The notes under the pieces: generated by a model | Told to the model about the DNA's origin: nothing | Database searches by the model: none | Seen by the model: only the letters and a program-made list of their open reading frames with translations | Position numbers and translations under genes: made by a program | Shown: one piece after another, positions 44,133-54,450 of the stretch | Layout: every line of letters begins with the position of its first letter | Position numbering within the stretch: position 1 is the stretch's first letter | Assembly: GCA_029204225.1 (NCBI GenBank) | Contig: CM055096.1 | Span: 33,461,209-33,525,208, forward strand | Direction of reading: 5' to 3' | Length of the DNA: 64,000 nt | From: Diphasiastrum complanatum | Taxonomy: Eukaryota > Streptophyta > Lycopodiopsida > Lycopodiales > Lycopodiaceae

Positions 44133-44892
44133 TTTGTGAAAATGCTTCGTGCATACATTTCCAACAGACAATCGGATTGGGAAAGGTACCTCCAGATGGT
44201 TGAGTTTGCATATAACAGCACAAAGCACTTAGCGACGGGTTATAGTCCATTCATGTTCACGTATAGTTTCCAACTTCGTGCCCCCATTTTTGTTGGCCTC
44301 AAAAGTCTCAAGGTTAATGCAACAATGGATTTCTTGCAGGATATGCAGGAAATGTTGCTCGAGATAACGTAAAAAAGGCTCAAGAGAGAGACTAGTTTTA
44401 CAAATCACGCCAATCAAAGTCAGTAACCTCGAATGTTTGCAGAAGCAGATTGGGTCTACCTTAGAATTTTGAGATATTCCAAGGTGTTGAGGATAGGGAT
44501 ATGTCCTAAGTTGTCCCCTCGCTTCTGTGGGCCCTTCCGTATTGTAAAGAGACTCCATCGGAATGACTATCAGCTAAATCTTCCAAAAGGAATCAAAGTC
44601 CATCCAATCTTCCACGTAAGCCATTTAAAGGAAAGGCTCGGTGCGAAGGATCGTTTGATTCAAGCGGATAAGCCAATTCAGTTAGAGGATCTGTCGACCT
44701 TTGTACCTTTTGAACCACAGGCCATTGTTGATGGATGTCAACATGGGCTTAGAAACCGGCAGGGGACTAAATACTTGGTTCTTAGGAAAGGTAGTTTAGA
44801 CGATAGGATACTTGGGAAAAGGAATATGACCTTAGACAGAGATTCCCATATTTCTTTCCTCGGAAGAAAAGTCTTTTTAAGGGGGAGAGAAT
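44133..44892 (+). pseudogene. Chromovirus integrase C-terminus and chromodomain, right piece
   Basis: MLRAYISNRQSDWERYLQMV and [19 protein letters not shown], then after a shift CPKLSPRFCGPFRIVKRLHR, HPIFHVSHLKERL, and a degenerate chromodomain (PQAIVDGCQHGLRNRQGTKY; LVLRKGSLDD). A polypurine tract TTTTTAAGGGGGAGAG follows at 44874-44889. Another chromovirus family, distinct from the 3130-9529 element. Confidence 0.82.
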
Positions 44893-45420
44893 ATTAGGAA
44901 CCCGTCACCCAACCCTTTGGATCCCACACCTATCTTGAAATCGAACGTTGGGCTGGGCCTATTGGTTTCACTAGTTGACTCATGGACCGCATACATGACA
45001 CTTGTCATAATCAAGGATATGTGCTTGGCATGGAGACTCCCACCTTGGAGGTATACAGGGAATCGAGATCTCAGTTACCATTCATTCTATCTACCTAGGA
45101 GTTGGTGGATGGTAGTGCGCACATGCATAGCTAGGATGAGAAGGCAAAAGATGTTGGCGGTGATATGGGACATCATTAGAGCTAGAAGCTGGATCCCACT
45201 TGTTATCTAGTCATTGGGCTCAAAGCACAAAGAGTGGATCTGGATTGAATCCTATGGCAAGGTGGATCGCGAATGTTCGGTTTCTTGTGTTTACTGACAC
45301 CTGGTGGCGGCTTTCCGGTTAGTGTGGTCATAACATACATACTATGATAATAACCACAGTATTGACCAGCAACAAACTTATTTAGTGTGCAAGCTATGGA
45401 AGAGAATCGCAAGATTTTAC
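44893..45420 (+). repeat. Probable 3' LTR of the preceding chromovirus
   Basis: Begins TATTAGGAACCCGTCACCC just after the polypurine tract (expected TG start, here TA). The right end is uncertain and no partner LTR is present. Confidence 0.45.
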
Positions 45421-47027
45421 AGTTAAGAATTTCTATGGCCTCTTAGATAAATATGGCATTGTTTCATTTCAAATTATACTTGATATATGGGACGACACCA
45501 ATACACCATCATTGCATGAATTTTACAACCAAGTTAGGATTCAACAAGATTTGTCTATTTGTCAAGATTTTCAAGTTGAATCTTGATTGTTGATTAGTTT
45601 ACTGGACATAGACCACATTGGTCATTGATTGCATGCTTGAAGTGAAAGCACAACCTTTGCATGCAGGAAAAGTTAGAGTTCTTGTAGTGCAATTAAAGTC
45701 GAGTCAAATCCCTAAGGCCATTAGTTTGACAAGTTGGACATTATATCGATGTGATGAGTATTGAGTGTATCCGGTATTTGGGTGTCATTTTATCTAAATA
45801 AAATGATCTATGGACTACGATTTTCCATTCTCTAAGGAAATCTACCCACCCATGGCGAGTTGGTGTATCGTGCATGAGTTTGGCTGATGATACCAAGAAG
45901 CGTTCTCTAAGAAAGATGCACGACAAAAAACATGGTTCACAATAAAAGGCATATCCAAGATGGGCAATAGGAAAGTTGAAAGTATCGAAGGGATACAAGA
46001 GGAGATGCAAGGAAGTAGTAGTTCCATTTGTCATGGATGCGCTCTTTCAATCCTAGCTTTGATCAAGAATGGGCCAACTACTGGAGGATCATGATAGCCA
46101 TATTCTAGTAAAGTTATGGGGAACCATAGTAAGATGGAAACTTAACAATTGGCTAAAACTAAACAAGTTGCAAGTCTTGGGTAAGCAAGATTTTCTGAAA
46201 TGCATTCTACGATGGATCATTCAATAACTTTGAGAGCTATCATGGAGAAGACCAAAAAATCAATAATGTCACTCTTCTTGCTTTTTAGTGTTCAAAAAAG
46301 CATTCACAATAGATCCAGGAAATAACTTGTGAGAGTTGATAGCAGGAATTGGAGTGTCAAAAAAAGCTAATAATAGTAGTGTTATCGTTGCTCACAAAGT
46401 GATGGTTGTAATTTGCACCTTTGACAGCTTAACAGCAATGTTGGAGTCGAGCAATGCTGGCCACAGTCTCCGACTATTTACACAATCTACAAACACAAGT
46501 TCAAAAATTGGTTAAAAGGAGCAAAAGGTACCAAGCGTAATAGTGCTACCACATTGAACTCTTATTTTCTCTAAATAATGTACTTCATTAAGAAACATTG
46601 CACCAAGCCTTCAACAAAATCTCAATGCCCTCAAAGCCCTTTGAAAACATTCAAGCCTCTTGGTCAACTCCAATGTTAAGAGTTCAATGATCCTCACATC
46701 ACAATCGATAAAGCTAGAATTAGGATTTTTCAAGAATAGAATTAGACTAGAACTTTCCCAAAATTTTCGAACAACAGTCATATGGAGGGTGGATGAGCCA
46801 TGCTAATTACATCTTCATAGCTTCATAAAGGTTCCCAGAAGGGCATCCATGACACCATATAAGTAAAGTGAATTTCATTTAGTCTACTACTTGATCAATT
46901 TGGTGCCTTGAGTTCCATGTAAAACACTCATATGTACTTCCTTCAAGAGGAGGAAAACCAATCTACTTCACAGTAGGCTGTTGATCTTCATAGAGAGATG
47001 TTATGATCTTTATATTGTTGTCTAAGT
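45421..47027. other. Old repeat debris, no gene called
   Basis: AT-rich with broken frames. The minus frames at 45741-46034 are not recognisable, and I see no primer site or LTR pair. Confidence 0.4.
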
Positions 47028-48073
47028 TGCACCGGAATGGCATTCTGGACCCCGACATTTCGGAACGCAGTGCTCCGTAACTCTACATTCCAGAACTCCG
47101 AAACGCTATCTATAACCCTAAAACCTGTAAAAAAATGTATAACAGCCTATGAAGGCCCATTTCCAACGCACTATGTTGGAGAGAAAGAAGTTGGGGCCCG
47201 ATTTAGACTCGAAGATTCATTGACAAATCGAGATTCGTTTGCCAACACACCGTTGAAACGTTGTTAGATATATGTGAGCTCTCTTGACCAATGAAGTTGT
47301 CTGTCTCACTATGTAATAGATCATCTTGTTCATTTAGGGTTATTATTGGAAGAGGCGTATAAACTAGCAGTCTTCTTTTATTGCTTGCATACTCTCGAAA
47401 AGCATTTAACACAATTCTAGAAAAGGACATTTGGGAGCCATGAATAGAAGCAATCAAGTGCTGAAAGAGAGCAAAGCAAGGTTGCTATTGATCTCCCATA
47501 AATTTTCCTTCCAAACTCACATGTAGGGGCAAAGTCCCTCTAGGCTAGCTTTTTAAGGGACAAACCTACCATCATCTCAAATCAAATAGAAACAGAGGAA
47601 CATACCAAGTACAAAACCATCGTGGATAGAGTTTGTTAACAAGATCATGCCTCAAAGATCAATCTCATGAGGCATGTGTTGAACGTGGATCAATTTCCAT
47701 GTTTTTTATCATCTACACTTAGCACTGTAGTCTGATAAATGTTTGGAACTTCTTTTACATCCCTAAATGTGGTTTTCTACCACCCCAACATATAGATTAA
47801 AAAAAAACCACCAAAAAAAAAAAAATTGTAACGTTCCGATCCGGAACGCAGCGTTCCAGAACTCTGTGCTTCTATGATTGTTGTATACATTTGTTCTCTG
47901 TGATGCTTCACATAATGATCTTATAACTTGGCGTCAAAGCACTCTCCAAAATTGAAAAACAATGTGATTACTTGCAATACTAGACTAGTCATATCGTGAC
48001 TGAAACACATCTCGAATGGCCTTGGTTTGGACTAGAAGAAATTTCATAAATGCATCCATACATACCAGAGTTG
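47028..48073 (+). repeat. Dispersed repeat R, copy 2 (left part)
   Basis: Starts GTTGCACCGGAATGGCATTC and has the same block order as 23324-24015, including CAACATATAGATT and GAACTCTGTGCTTCTATG at 47855-47873. It is continued beyond the copia insertion by GTTCTGGAACAAGCATTTCG at 51990-52009. Confidence 0.62.
48069..48073. repeat. Target-site duplication AGTTG, left copy
   Basis: AGTTG flanks the copia element here and at 51959-51963. Confidence 0.88.
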
Positions 48074-48552
48074 TGTAGGAAATAGAAGCCTAAGGATCCA
48101 GGATCTTAACTATTCAATCACACAAAGCATTCTCAAAAGAAAGAGAGAGATGACTAGAAACCCTCTTGTAGAAACTCGTGGACAGCCAAGGAGAATAGTC
48201 AGTATTGCTTACAAAAGTGTCTCATACAAATGGGATGCACACATATATATAGTCCAAGATGACTATCTAACTTCATGACTATTGGCTATCCAACTACTTG
48301 ACTATTGACTATCCAACTTTCTACAAGTTACATAGAAAGAATGAGGTACTTCCAATATGTCAAGTTGGGGTACTTAATGTCACAATTAAGCCTAGTGGAC
48401 CCATGAGTCCCTACCAAGTTAATTTCATACTAACTTAGCTAACTCTAAGTTTAGTAGGCCTAATATAATAAATGACCATGGTTACACAACTCTCGACCTT
48501 TTGGGTCAATGTAACCTATGGTAATGTAAGCAATTCCATTTACATTCCAACA
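48074..48552 (-). repeat. 3' LTR of non-autonomous copia
   Basis: 479 bp, TG...CA. Shares GACCCAAAAGGTCGAGA with the copia LTR at 27857. Confidence 0.92.
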
Positions 48553-48834
48553 CCCTCCTTAAATGGAAATGCATAACATAACATGAAGTAACTTCTCGAA
48601 AGAGAAAAATGCAACTTGATGTCCAAACTTCATGTCGCCAAATAAACTTTGCACCGAAGTAGTCGAAATCTCATCCCCAATCATGTCCAACATATACAAG
48701 GAAAAGAATGCGTAATAATGAAGCATCAAGTCGAAGGGTGAGGATTTGCATGCTCCATCTGAAGTAGGAAACCAACTAAACTCAGCAATAAGTCGAAACA
48801 TGGACTTGTAATCCATTATAGGCTCCCACATCAT

Positions 48835-49995
48835 TCAAAAAAACTTCTTACCATAAGGACAATAAAAAAGAGTATCAAACCCTTTTGGCATCACATCCTC
48901 CCAAACCTTACCATCAATGACTTGCTCACATAGAATAGGCAATGTACCAATATCATGATGAAGAGTAAGTGTAGAACCAAAAAAATCAACAAGAGGTACT
49001 GATTTTAAAGAGGCATGTGCCTTTCCTTCATGGTAAGACATTTCTTTGTTGTCCTGCAAAGTCTCCAATAGCCGACGAGGAACCGTTATGGGTTGTTCAA
49101 CACTTTGCTGCCCAAAGTGTTCCCAACATGGACCATGTTGTCCATAATCTTCAGCAGGCTGTTCCTGAAGCATAATGGACTGCTCATGATGTAAAATGGG
49201 TTGTAAATGACCAAAAGAAGATGACTGAACCTGTTGTCCAACGCCTTCATCATAAAAATTTGGCAAACTATCAAGAGATGCATCAACGATGGCGTCATCA
49301 AAGCTGTCCCTCGAAGAGGCATGGGATGACATAGAAGATTCTTCAAGTAATGAGAAATTCTCTCCAAACAAGTGCTCGCTCTTAACACTTTGAACAAAAG
49401 TACTAATTGACACATGTTGACTCCCTCCTTGATTAGTACAATACGGTTCCAAAGAGTGCTTGAATTTTTCGGCCTTTGCTAAAACATCAAATTGAAAAGG
49501 TTTCGCATGAAACTTTTCACTAATGCATCCATCATATGCATCAACTTGCAGTGACTTGGAAAAAGAACATTGTTTCAACATCTGCTCAATGTATCGTTGT
49601 TGAGAGATGAAGATTCCAGCCCCATGTGGAAGATCAACAAGAACCCAAGTGTGGCTCTTCATGAGTGAGTTGTACTCCTCTTGCATAGCATCCTCCCAAC
49701 ATTTTACTCCTCTGGCCTGCTCATAAAAAACAGGTTCTACTGCACCATCCTCAATAGAAGTTAGAGCAAAATCAAAAAAATCAGCATATTCTACTGATTT
49801 AGTAGAGGCACGAGTCTTCCCTTCATAGAAATGATCCACTTTGCTGTCCTGCAAAGTCTGCAACAAGCTGTCCAACAGCCTTACATTTGTCAACACTTTG
49901 TTGTCCAAAGTGTTCCGAACTTGGACCTTGTTGTCCAATGTTTTCCGAACTTGGACCTTGCTGTCCAATGTCTTCAACAGGCTGCTCTTCACCAC
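48835..49995 (-). CDS. Chimeric ORF of the non-autonomous copia (scrambled pre-RT modules)
   Basis: 386 open codons. The piece CWEDAMQEEYNSLMKSHTW plus LVDLPHG is the start of copia RT. It is joined directly to GIFISQQRYIEQMLKQCSFS, from near the end of RT, so ~200 codons including the catalytic centre are deleted. Downstream, SLKSVPLVDFFGSTLT...VWEDV is a diverged second copy of STKSVEYADFFDFALT...CWEDA, and HFGQQSVE modules recur. No enzymatic function is expected. Long openness despite scrambling is the odd point. Confidence 0.72.
   Translation of the reverse strand: MVKSSLLKTLDSKVQVRKTLDNKVQVRNTLDNKVLTNVRLLDSLLQTLQDSKVDHFYEGKTRASTKSVEYADFFDFALTSIEDGAVEPVFYEQARGVKCWEDAMQEEYNSLMKSHTWVLVDLPHGAGIFISQQRYIEQMLKQCSFSKSLQVDAYDGCISEKFHAKPFQFDVLAKAEKFKHSLEPYCTNQGGSQHVSISTFVQSVKSEHLFGENFSLLEESSMSSHASSRDSFDDAIVDASLDSLPNFYDEGVGQQVQSSSFGHLQPILHHEQSIMLQEQPAEDYGQHGPCWEHFGQQSVEQPITVPRRLLETLQDNKEMSYHEGKAHASLKSVPLVDFFGSTLTLHHDIGTLPILCEQVIDGKVWEDVMPKGFDTLFYCPYGKKFF
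49895..49980 (-). repeat. 30-bp tandem repeat (GQQGPSSE module)
   Basis: A TTGTCCAATGTTTTCCGAAC-type unit is repeated two to three times (plus strand), coding IGQQGPSSE modules. Confidence 0.75.
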
Positions 49996-50016
49996 AAATA
50001 GGTTCTTCTTGATGAA

Positions 50017-50881
50017 CTATGGGCTGCAAAATTGAAGAAGTAGTAAAGACATCCTACATTCTTTGATGTGATGCCCAAACTTCTTGCAATAGTGGCACTT
50101 ACCCTTCTTCTTGGAGCCTTGATCTTGAGCTTCCTTAGATTTTTGATCATGTTTGGAAGTTTTGAAAGAAGGCTTCCCTTTCCGCTTGCCTTTGCCTTTG
50201 CCTTTTGCAAAGAAAGCTTGATCTTCTTGTTCACCAAAGTTGATCCTTGTTTGCTCTTCTTGAAGAAGTAAGCCAACAAGTTCGTCGAAGGAGATTTGTT
50301 GTCCCCTAAGATAAATGTTGAATGATGACACAAATGGAAGGTAAGAATTAGGAAGAGAGTTGAGAGATAATAGATACAAATTGTGAGTTCTCAATCACCT
50401 CATCAATACTAAGAAGCTCCTCTCGAAGATCCTTGATCTTCGTCAAGTGGTTTGTAAGCAAATCACCTTCTTGCATCTTCAAGATAGAAAGTTGAATTCG
50501 AAGATATACCACTTTTGCCGCATTCTTTACTTGAAACATCTTGGCAAGAGTCTCCCAAGCACTTTTGGAAGTCCTGCATGATCTAATATGAGGAAGGATA
50601 GATCTCTTCACTGATAATGCAATGACGGAATGTGCTTGTGCATCTCGTCGATCCCACTTCTTTTGGTCATCGGAAGACACCTCCGTAGTTGATGAAGTAG
50701 TTGTTCTAGATGGTGTAATAGGTGCCAAGGTAGGCAGCCTCTCTTCGTCACCATTAACTACTTCCCACAAACCTTTAGCGATTAGAAGGCTCTTTATCAT
50801 GTAGCACCACAAGGAATAGTTTGTGCCATCCAGCCTATCTTCATTACATAAAGAACCAATAGACTCCCATTCTTTAGCCAT
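50017..50881 (-). pseudogene. gag: Copia Gag with CCHC knuckle
   Basis: From ATG at 50881 (MAKEWESIGSLCNEDRLDG): UBN2-type Gag (TNYSLWCYMIKSLLIAKGLW; KRSILPHIRSCRTSKSAWET; LTKIKDLREELLSIDEVI). One frameshift near 50390 moves into SLPNSYLPFVSSFNIYLRGQ, a Lys-rich stretch and the knuckle CHYCKKFGHHIKEC. With one shift it is nearly intact. Confidence 0.85.
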
Positions 50882-51471
50882 AACAGAAAAATCAGCTTGT
50901 ACTAGATAGGAAATAGACTTTTCAAGACAAAATCTACTCAAAGGGTAGCAACCTTAAAGCTGAAATTATAAGCACAACACATTGCAATACTCCACATGCA
51001 ATTTGCTCAACAAGTAATGAAATAAGTGGCTGATTTCTGCACAAAAAACAGAATGCTCACAAATAGGTAGACTTCAAATGAAGCCAACACCAAAACCAAA
51101 AAATTGTGGCTAAAAAGAGTGCACACTATGTGCATATAGAGCTGATGGTAGAGCCCTACTCCAAGCTCACCAACAGGGAAATTTCAGCAAGAAATGTGTC
51201 CAAAACACATGTATCTTCATTTAAGAAGTAAATCTGAAATTTTCAGCATGTAATTGAGTCCAAATCACATGCAATTGGTTTGAGCATGGGCGCCCTACTG
51301 CTAGCTCTCAAATAGGTGAAGGTGCCCTTCAATTTCCTGCAAAAAAGTTATAAGAAGATGAACAGATTCTTCTCCTGCGAAAATCAGCAACTCGATGATT
51401 TTCTGCAACCAAAAAGGGAAGAAGATAGCTTCCTATTGGGCACCCTCCTGCAAGCAATATGATCACCTAAA

Positions 51472-51484
51472 GGCTCTCATACCA
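51472..51484 (-). promoter_or_regulatory. Primer-binding site of non-autonomous copia
   Basis: Minus-strand TGGTATGAGAGCC, one mismatch to the initiator tRNA-Met complement, directly abutting the 5' LTR. Confidence 0.82.
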
Positions 51485-51958
51485 TGTAGGAAGTAGAAGC
51501 CTAAGGATCCAGGATCTTAATTATTCAATCAGACAAAGCATTCTCAAAAGAAAGAGAGAGATGGCTAGAGACCCTCTTGTAGAAACTCGTGGACAGCCAA
51601 GGAGAATAGTCAGTATTGCTTACAAAAGTGTCTCATACAAATGAGATGCACACATATATATAGTCCAAGATGACTATCTGACTTCATGACTATTGGCTAT
51701 CCAACTACTTGACTATTGACTATCCAACTTTCTATAAGTTACATAGAAAGAATAAGGTACCTCCAATATGTCAAGTTGGGGTACTTAATGTCACAATTAA
51801 CTTATTAAGCCTAGTGGACCCATGAGTCCCTACCAAGTTAATTTCATACTAACTTAGCTAACTCTAAGTTTAGTAGGCCTAATATAATAAATGACCATGG
51901 TTACACAGCTCTCGACCTTTTGGGTCAAAGTAACCTATGGTAATGTTACATTCCAACA
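51485..51958 (-). repeat. 5' LTR of non-autonomous copia
   Basis: 474 bp, TG...CA. A handful of substitutions and small indels separate it from 48074-48552, so the insertion is not recent. Confidence 0.92.
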
Positions 51959-53288
51959 AGTTGTAGTAGAATACATTTCACTACAACCATGTTCTGGAAC
52001 AAGCATTTCGAAACGTGAGTAGTCCAAACAATGAAACAATGTCTGGTTCTATTTTCTTTTTTAAACCCCAGAACTTAGAAAAAACAAATAAAAAACTTAG
52101 AAAACCAAAATAAACTCAAACCCAAAACATACGAGAGGCCCAATCATTCCGAAACCAATGGTGCATCTATGATAGACACACACACATATCTCATAGTTGC
52201 ACTGGCAAACCAAAAATCACGGTTCAAGTCTGTAAACACCTCTGCATCAGCCTGTACAAGACCTGTGCCACCTGGCTGTGAATTGCACACACTGATAACT
52301 CAGATAAATACCTGTGACTGATCAAATGTGGCAGCCACCTCCTAAGCGGTGATGTCTTGTACCCTCTACTACCAGTCAAGAAGGCTGTTTGCCTAAACTT
52401 GATGCGTTTTTACCTTCAAAAAAAGCTAGGACGCACATTGCCATTAAAGATAATATAGACACTTCCACGTAGAAGCTTCATAGATTTTAGACACCTCTTA
52501 CCAGGCATAGATTCTCCAGAAGTGAAACCATTCTCTAGTGAATGGTAAGGCATCTCATCACCACTCCTTGCTGATGACAGTTAGGTCCATAACCTGCTCT
52601 AACAATAGCTTTAATTAAAAGATAGCTTGCAATGTGAAAATTTCAGATCTATATTATGCAAAGAAACCGGCAGGACTTTGCAGGTTCTGCTAGGAGGCCT
52701 CGACTTGCCGGGTTCCCGAACAGAACCGTCTCAACCCGGCCGAAGGAAGCCTATTTTTCATTAGAGTGCAATTTTGTCGTAACCACACTCTTCAAATTGG
52801 TCCCTCCTTGATCTAGGGCCTAGGCATTACACAAAGTTCAGCATCCACAAAATAGTAATCTGTTTCAGCGAAGGTTAAAATCATTAAAACGTTTTTTGAG
52901 ATGCAAAATAATAACCAATGTTATCTGATGGTCAAGCTGTTCGCAAAGCCAACAGTGCTCAACAGAAAACTTTGGTCAGGACAAAAGGTGACAGCGGTTA
53001 AAAGGGAAGAATATCTGACTCAATTCTGAACCTAATCGATGAGAAGATTATTAGGGCAACAGCCCTCCTACTCACACCCCGCCCTTCACTACACACAACA
53101 AGCATAACCATTTGGATTGTATAGTCCTTTGGTTACTGTAACAATTCAGCTGGATGCTCTCTTCTGCCAAACCCAAAAAGAACCAAAGAGAGGCAACAAA
53201 GACCTGGAAATGGAACAGTAGTGCAGTGCAAGCTCAACAAATCTTCACCAGAAGCTAAAACAAGAAACAGATAGTTGCAACCCCTAAC
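51959..53288. other. Repeat R right end and unassigned sequence
   Basis: 51959-51963 is the second AGTTG target duplication. About 100 bases of repeat R follow. The rest has no recognisable gene. Confidence 0.5.
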
Positions 53289-53521
53289 CTGCATACCAGG
53301 GCGAAAACTCTGCGCCTGCGTTGTTGTCAGAGTGCAAAGACAGATGTCATCGCTTCCACTGTGGCAGTAGCGCTATCGATAGCCGATCCAACCGCAGCTC
53401 CAAAGAAGAAGAGGAAGAGGAAGAGGAATATGAAGAGGAGGAGGAGAATGAAAGAGAAAGAGAGCAACAAAGAAATGACCGAGAGAAGCAAAGAGGAATA
53501 GACTTTAGGGCCAGGCCATAA
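53289..53521 (-). promoter_or_regulatory. FLXL: Candidate 5'-UTR exon of FLX-like
   Basis: On the minus strand: a long CT-rich stretch (CTCTTCCTCTTCTTCTTTGG), typical of plant core-promoter/5'-UTR DNA, then GC-richer unique sequence with a short upstream ORF (ATGACATCTGTC...TGA). It ends at CAG|GTTAGG (53289/53288), a plausible splice donor. It could splice to the acceptor near 40277. FLX-like is the only gene on this strand downstream. Inference only. Confidence 0.3.
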
Positions 53522-54450
53522 GCTTATCTCGCCTTTTTGTTTTCCTTTTTGGGTTTTTTTTTCCTTTTACTCTTGTGAATGCATTAACTAACTAACCCAA
53601 AAAGTAGCACATCAATTAAACCTCCATGACATCCCAAAACGAGCTTGGTTAGGAGATGAGGGTAGGGATCAAACTCACCATCTCAACCTAATTCAACATC
53701 AAAGCCATTGTGCACCTAATCAAGCAATCAATGAAACATGTATAAAGCCCCAAAGAAAATAATCCAGCTCTTTATCTTAACCTACTCTAACAAGGACGTA
53801 GGCATCTATTCGCAGATATCAACAACAATCGCCTACCTATTTGAGAGTTGATATCGATAACATGCATATGAGCACTCATTAAGCTTTTGTTTTCACCAAT
53901 GTATCGCTTACTAAAATCCAAAATGAGTACATTAATGGAGCATGTGAGTAAAGTCTCTAAACTGAAAAGGGATCTAACTCCTATTTCAAAGTAATCTAAC
54001 ACGACTGTCATAAGTCCAATCTAACTCCTATCTCAAAGTAATCTAGCATGACTGTCGTGAGTTCAATCCATCACCTTCACATCAATCGCGTATCTTTTAA
54101 GTTGTCACTATAAATGACATACATATAACCACCAATGTTGTTTGTTTTCTTCTCGTGTAACTAAATGACTCTGATTAGAAAAATATGAACTTGGACCTAA
54201 GGAAGGCTCCCCAATCTACTCAAGCAATCCATCTCGCTATCTCAAAGTAATCAGTGTGTATCTAAACCAACACATTCACAACGAGCACCCACTATCAATG
54301 ACATGCATATACCCACTATTGTAACATTGTATGATAATAATAACCCAAGATGGTCATCTAATCAACATTATATAGTAAGCTCAATGAGGTGAAAGCCTCG
54401 TAGCATTAAACATAATAAACATTTATCTCCTTATTTTGAGTAATGTGGCT
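53522..54450. other. AT-rich spacer with short old duplications
   Basis: CTAACTCCTATYTCAAAGTAATCTA occurs twice (about 53970 and 54020), and related phrases recur near 54240. No coding sequence seen. Confidence 0.5.

Larger units (their letters stand above)
48074..51958 (-). mobile_element. Non-autonomous copia element
   Basis: 3,885-bp element with TG...CA LTRs (48074-48552 and 51485-51958, ~96% alike by eye), polypurine tract CCATTTAAGGAGGG at 48553-48566, a primer site one base off initiator tRNA-Met, and AGTTG target duplication. The internal region keeps gag but lacks protease, integrase and most of RT. It would depend on enzymes from a related autonomous copia element. Inserted into repeat R. 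Confidence 0.93.

Noticed and set aside
53321-53521. Glu/Arg-rich plus-strand open frame
   Set aside because: It is the antisense of a CT-rich stretch (GAAGAG repeats); better explained as a minus-strand 5'-UTR-like sequence.
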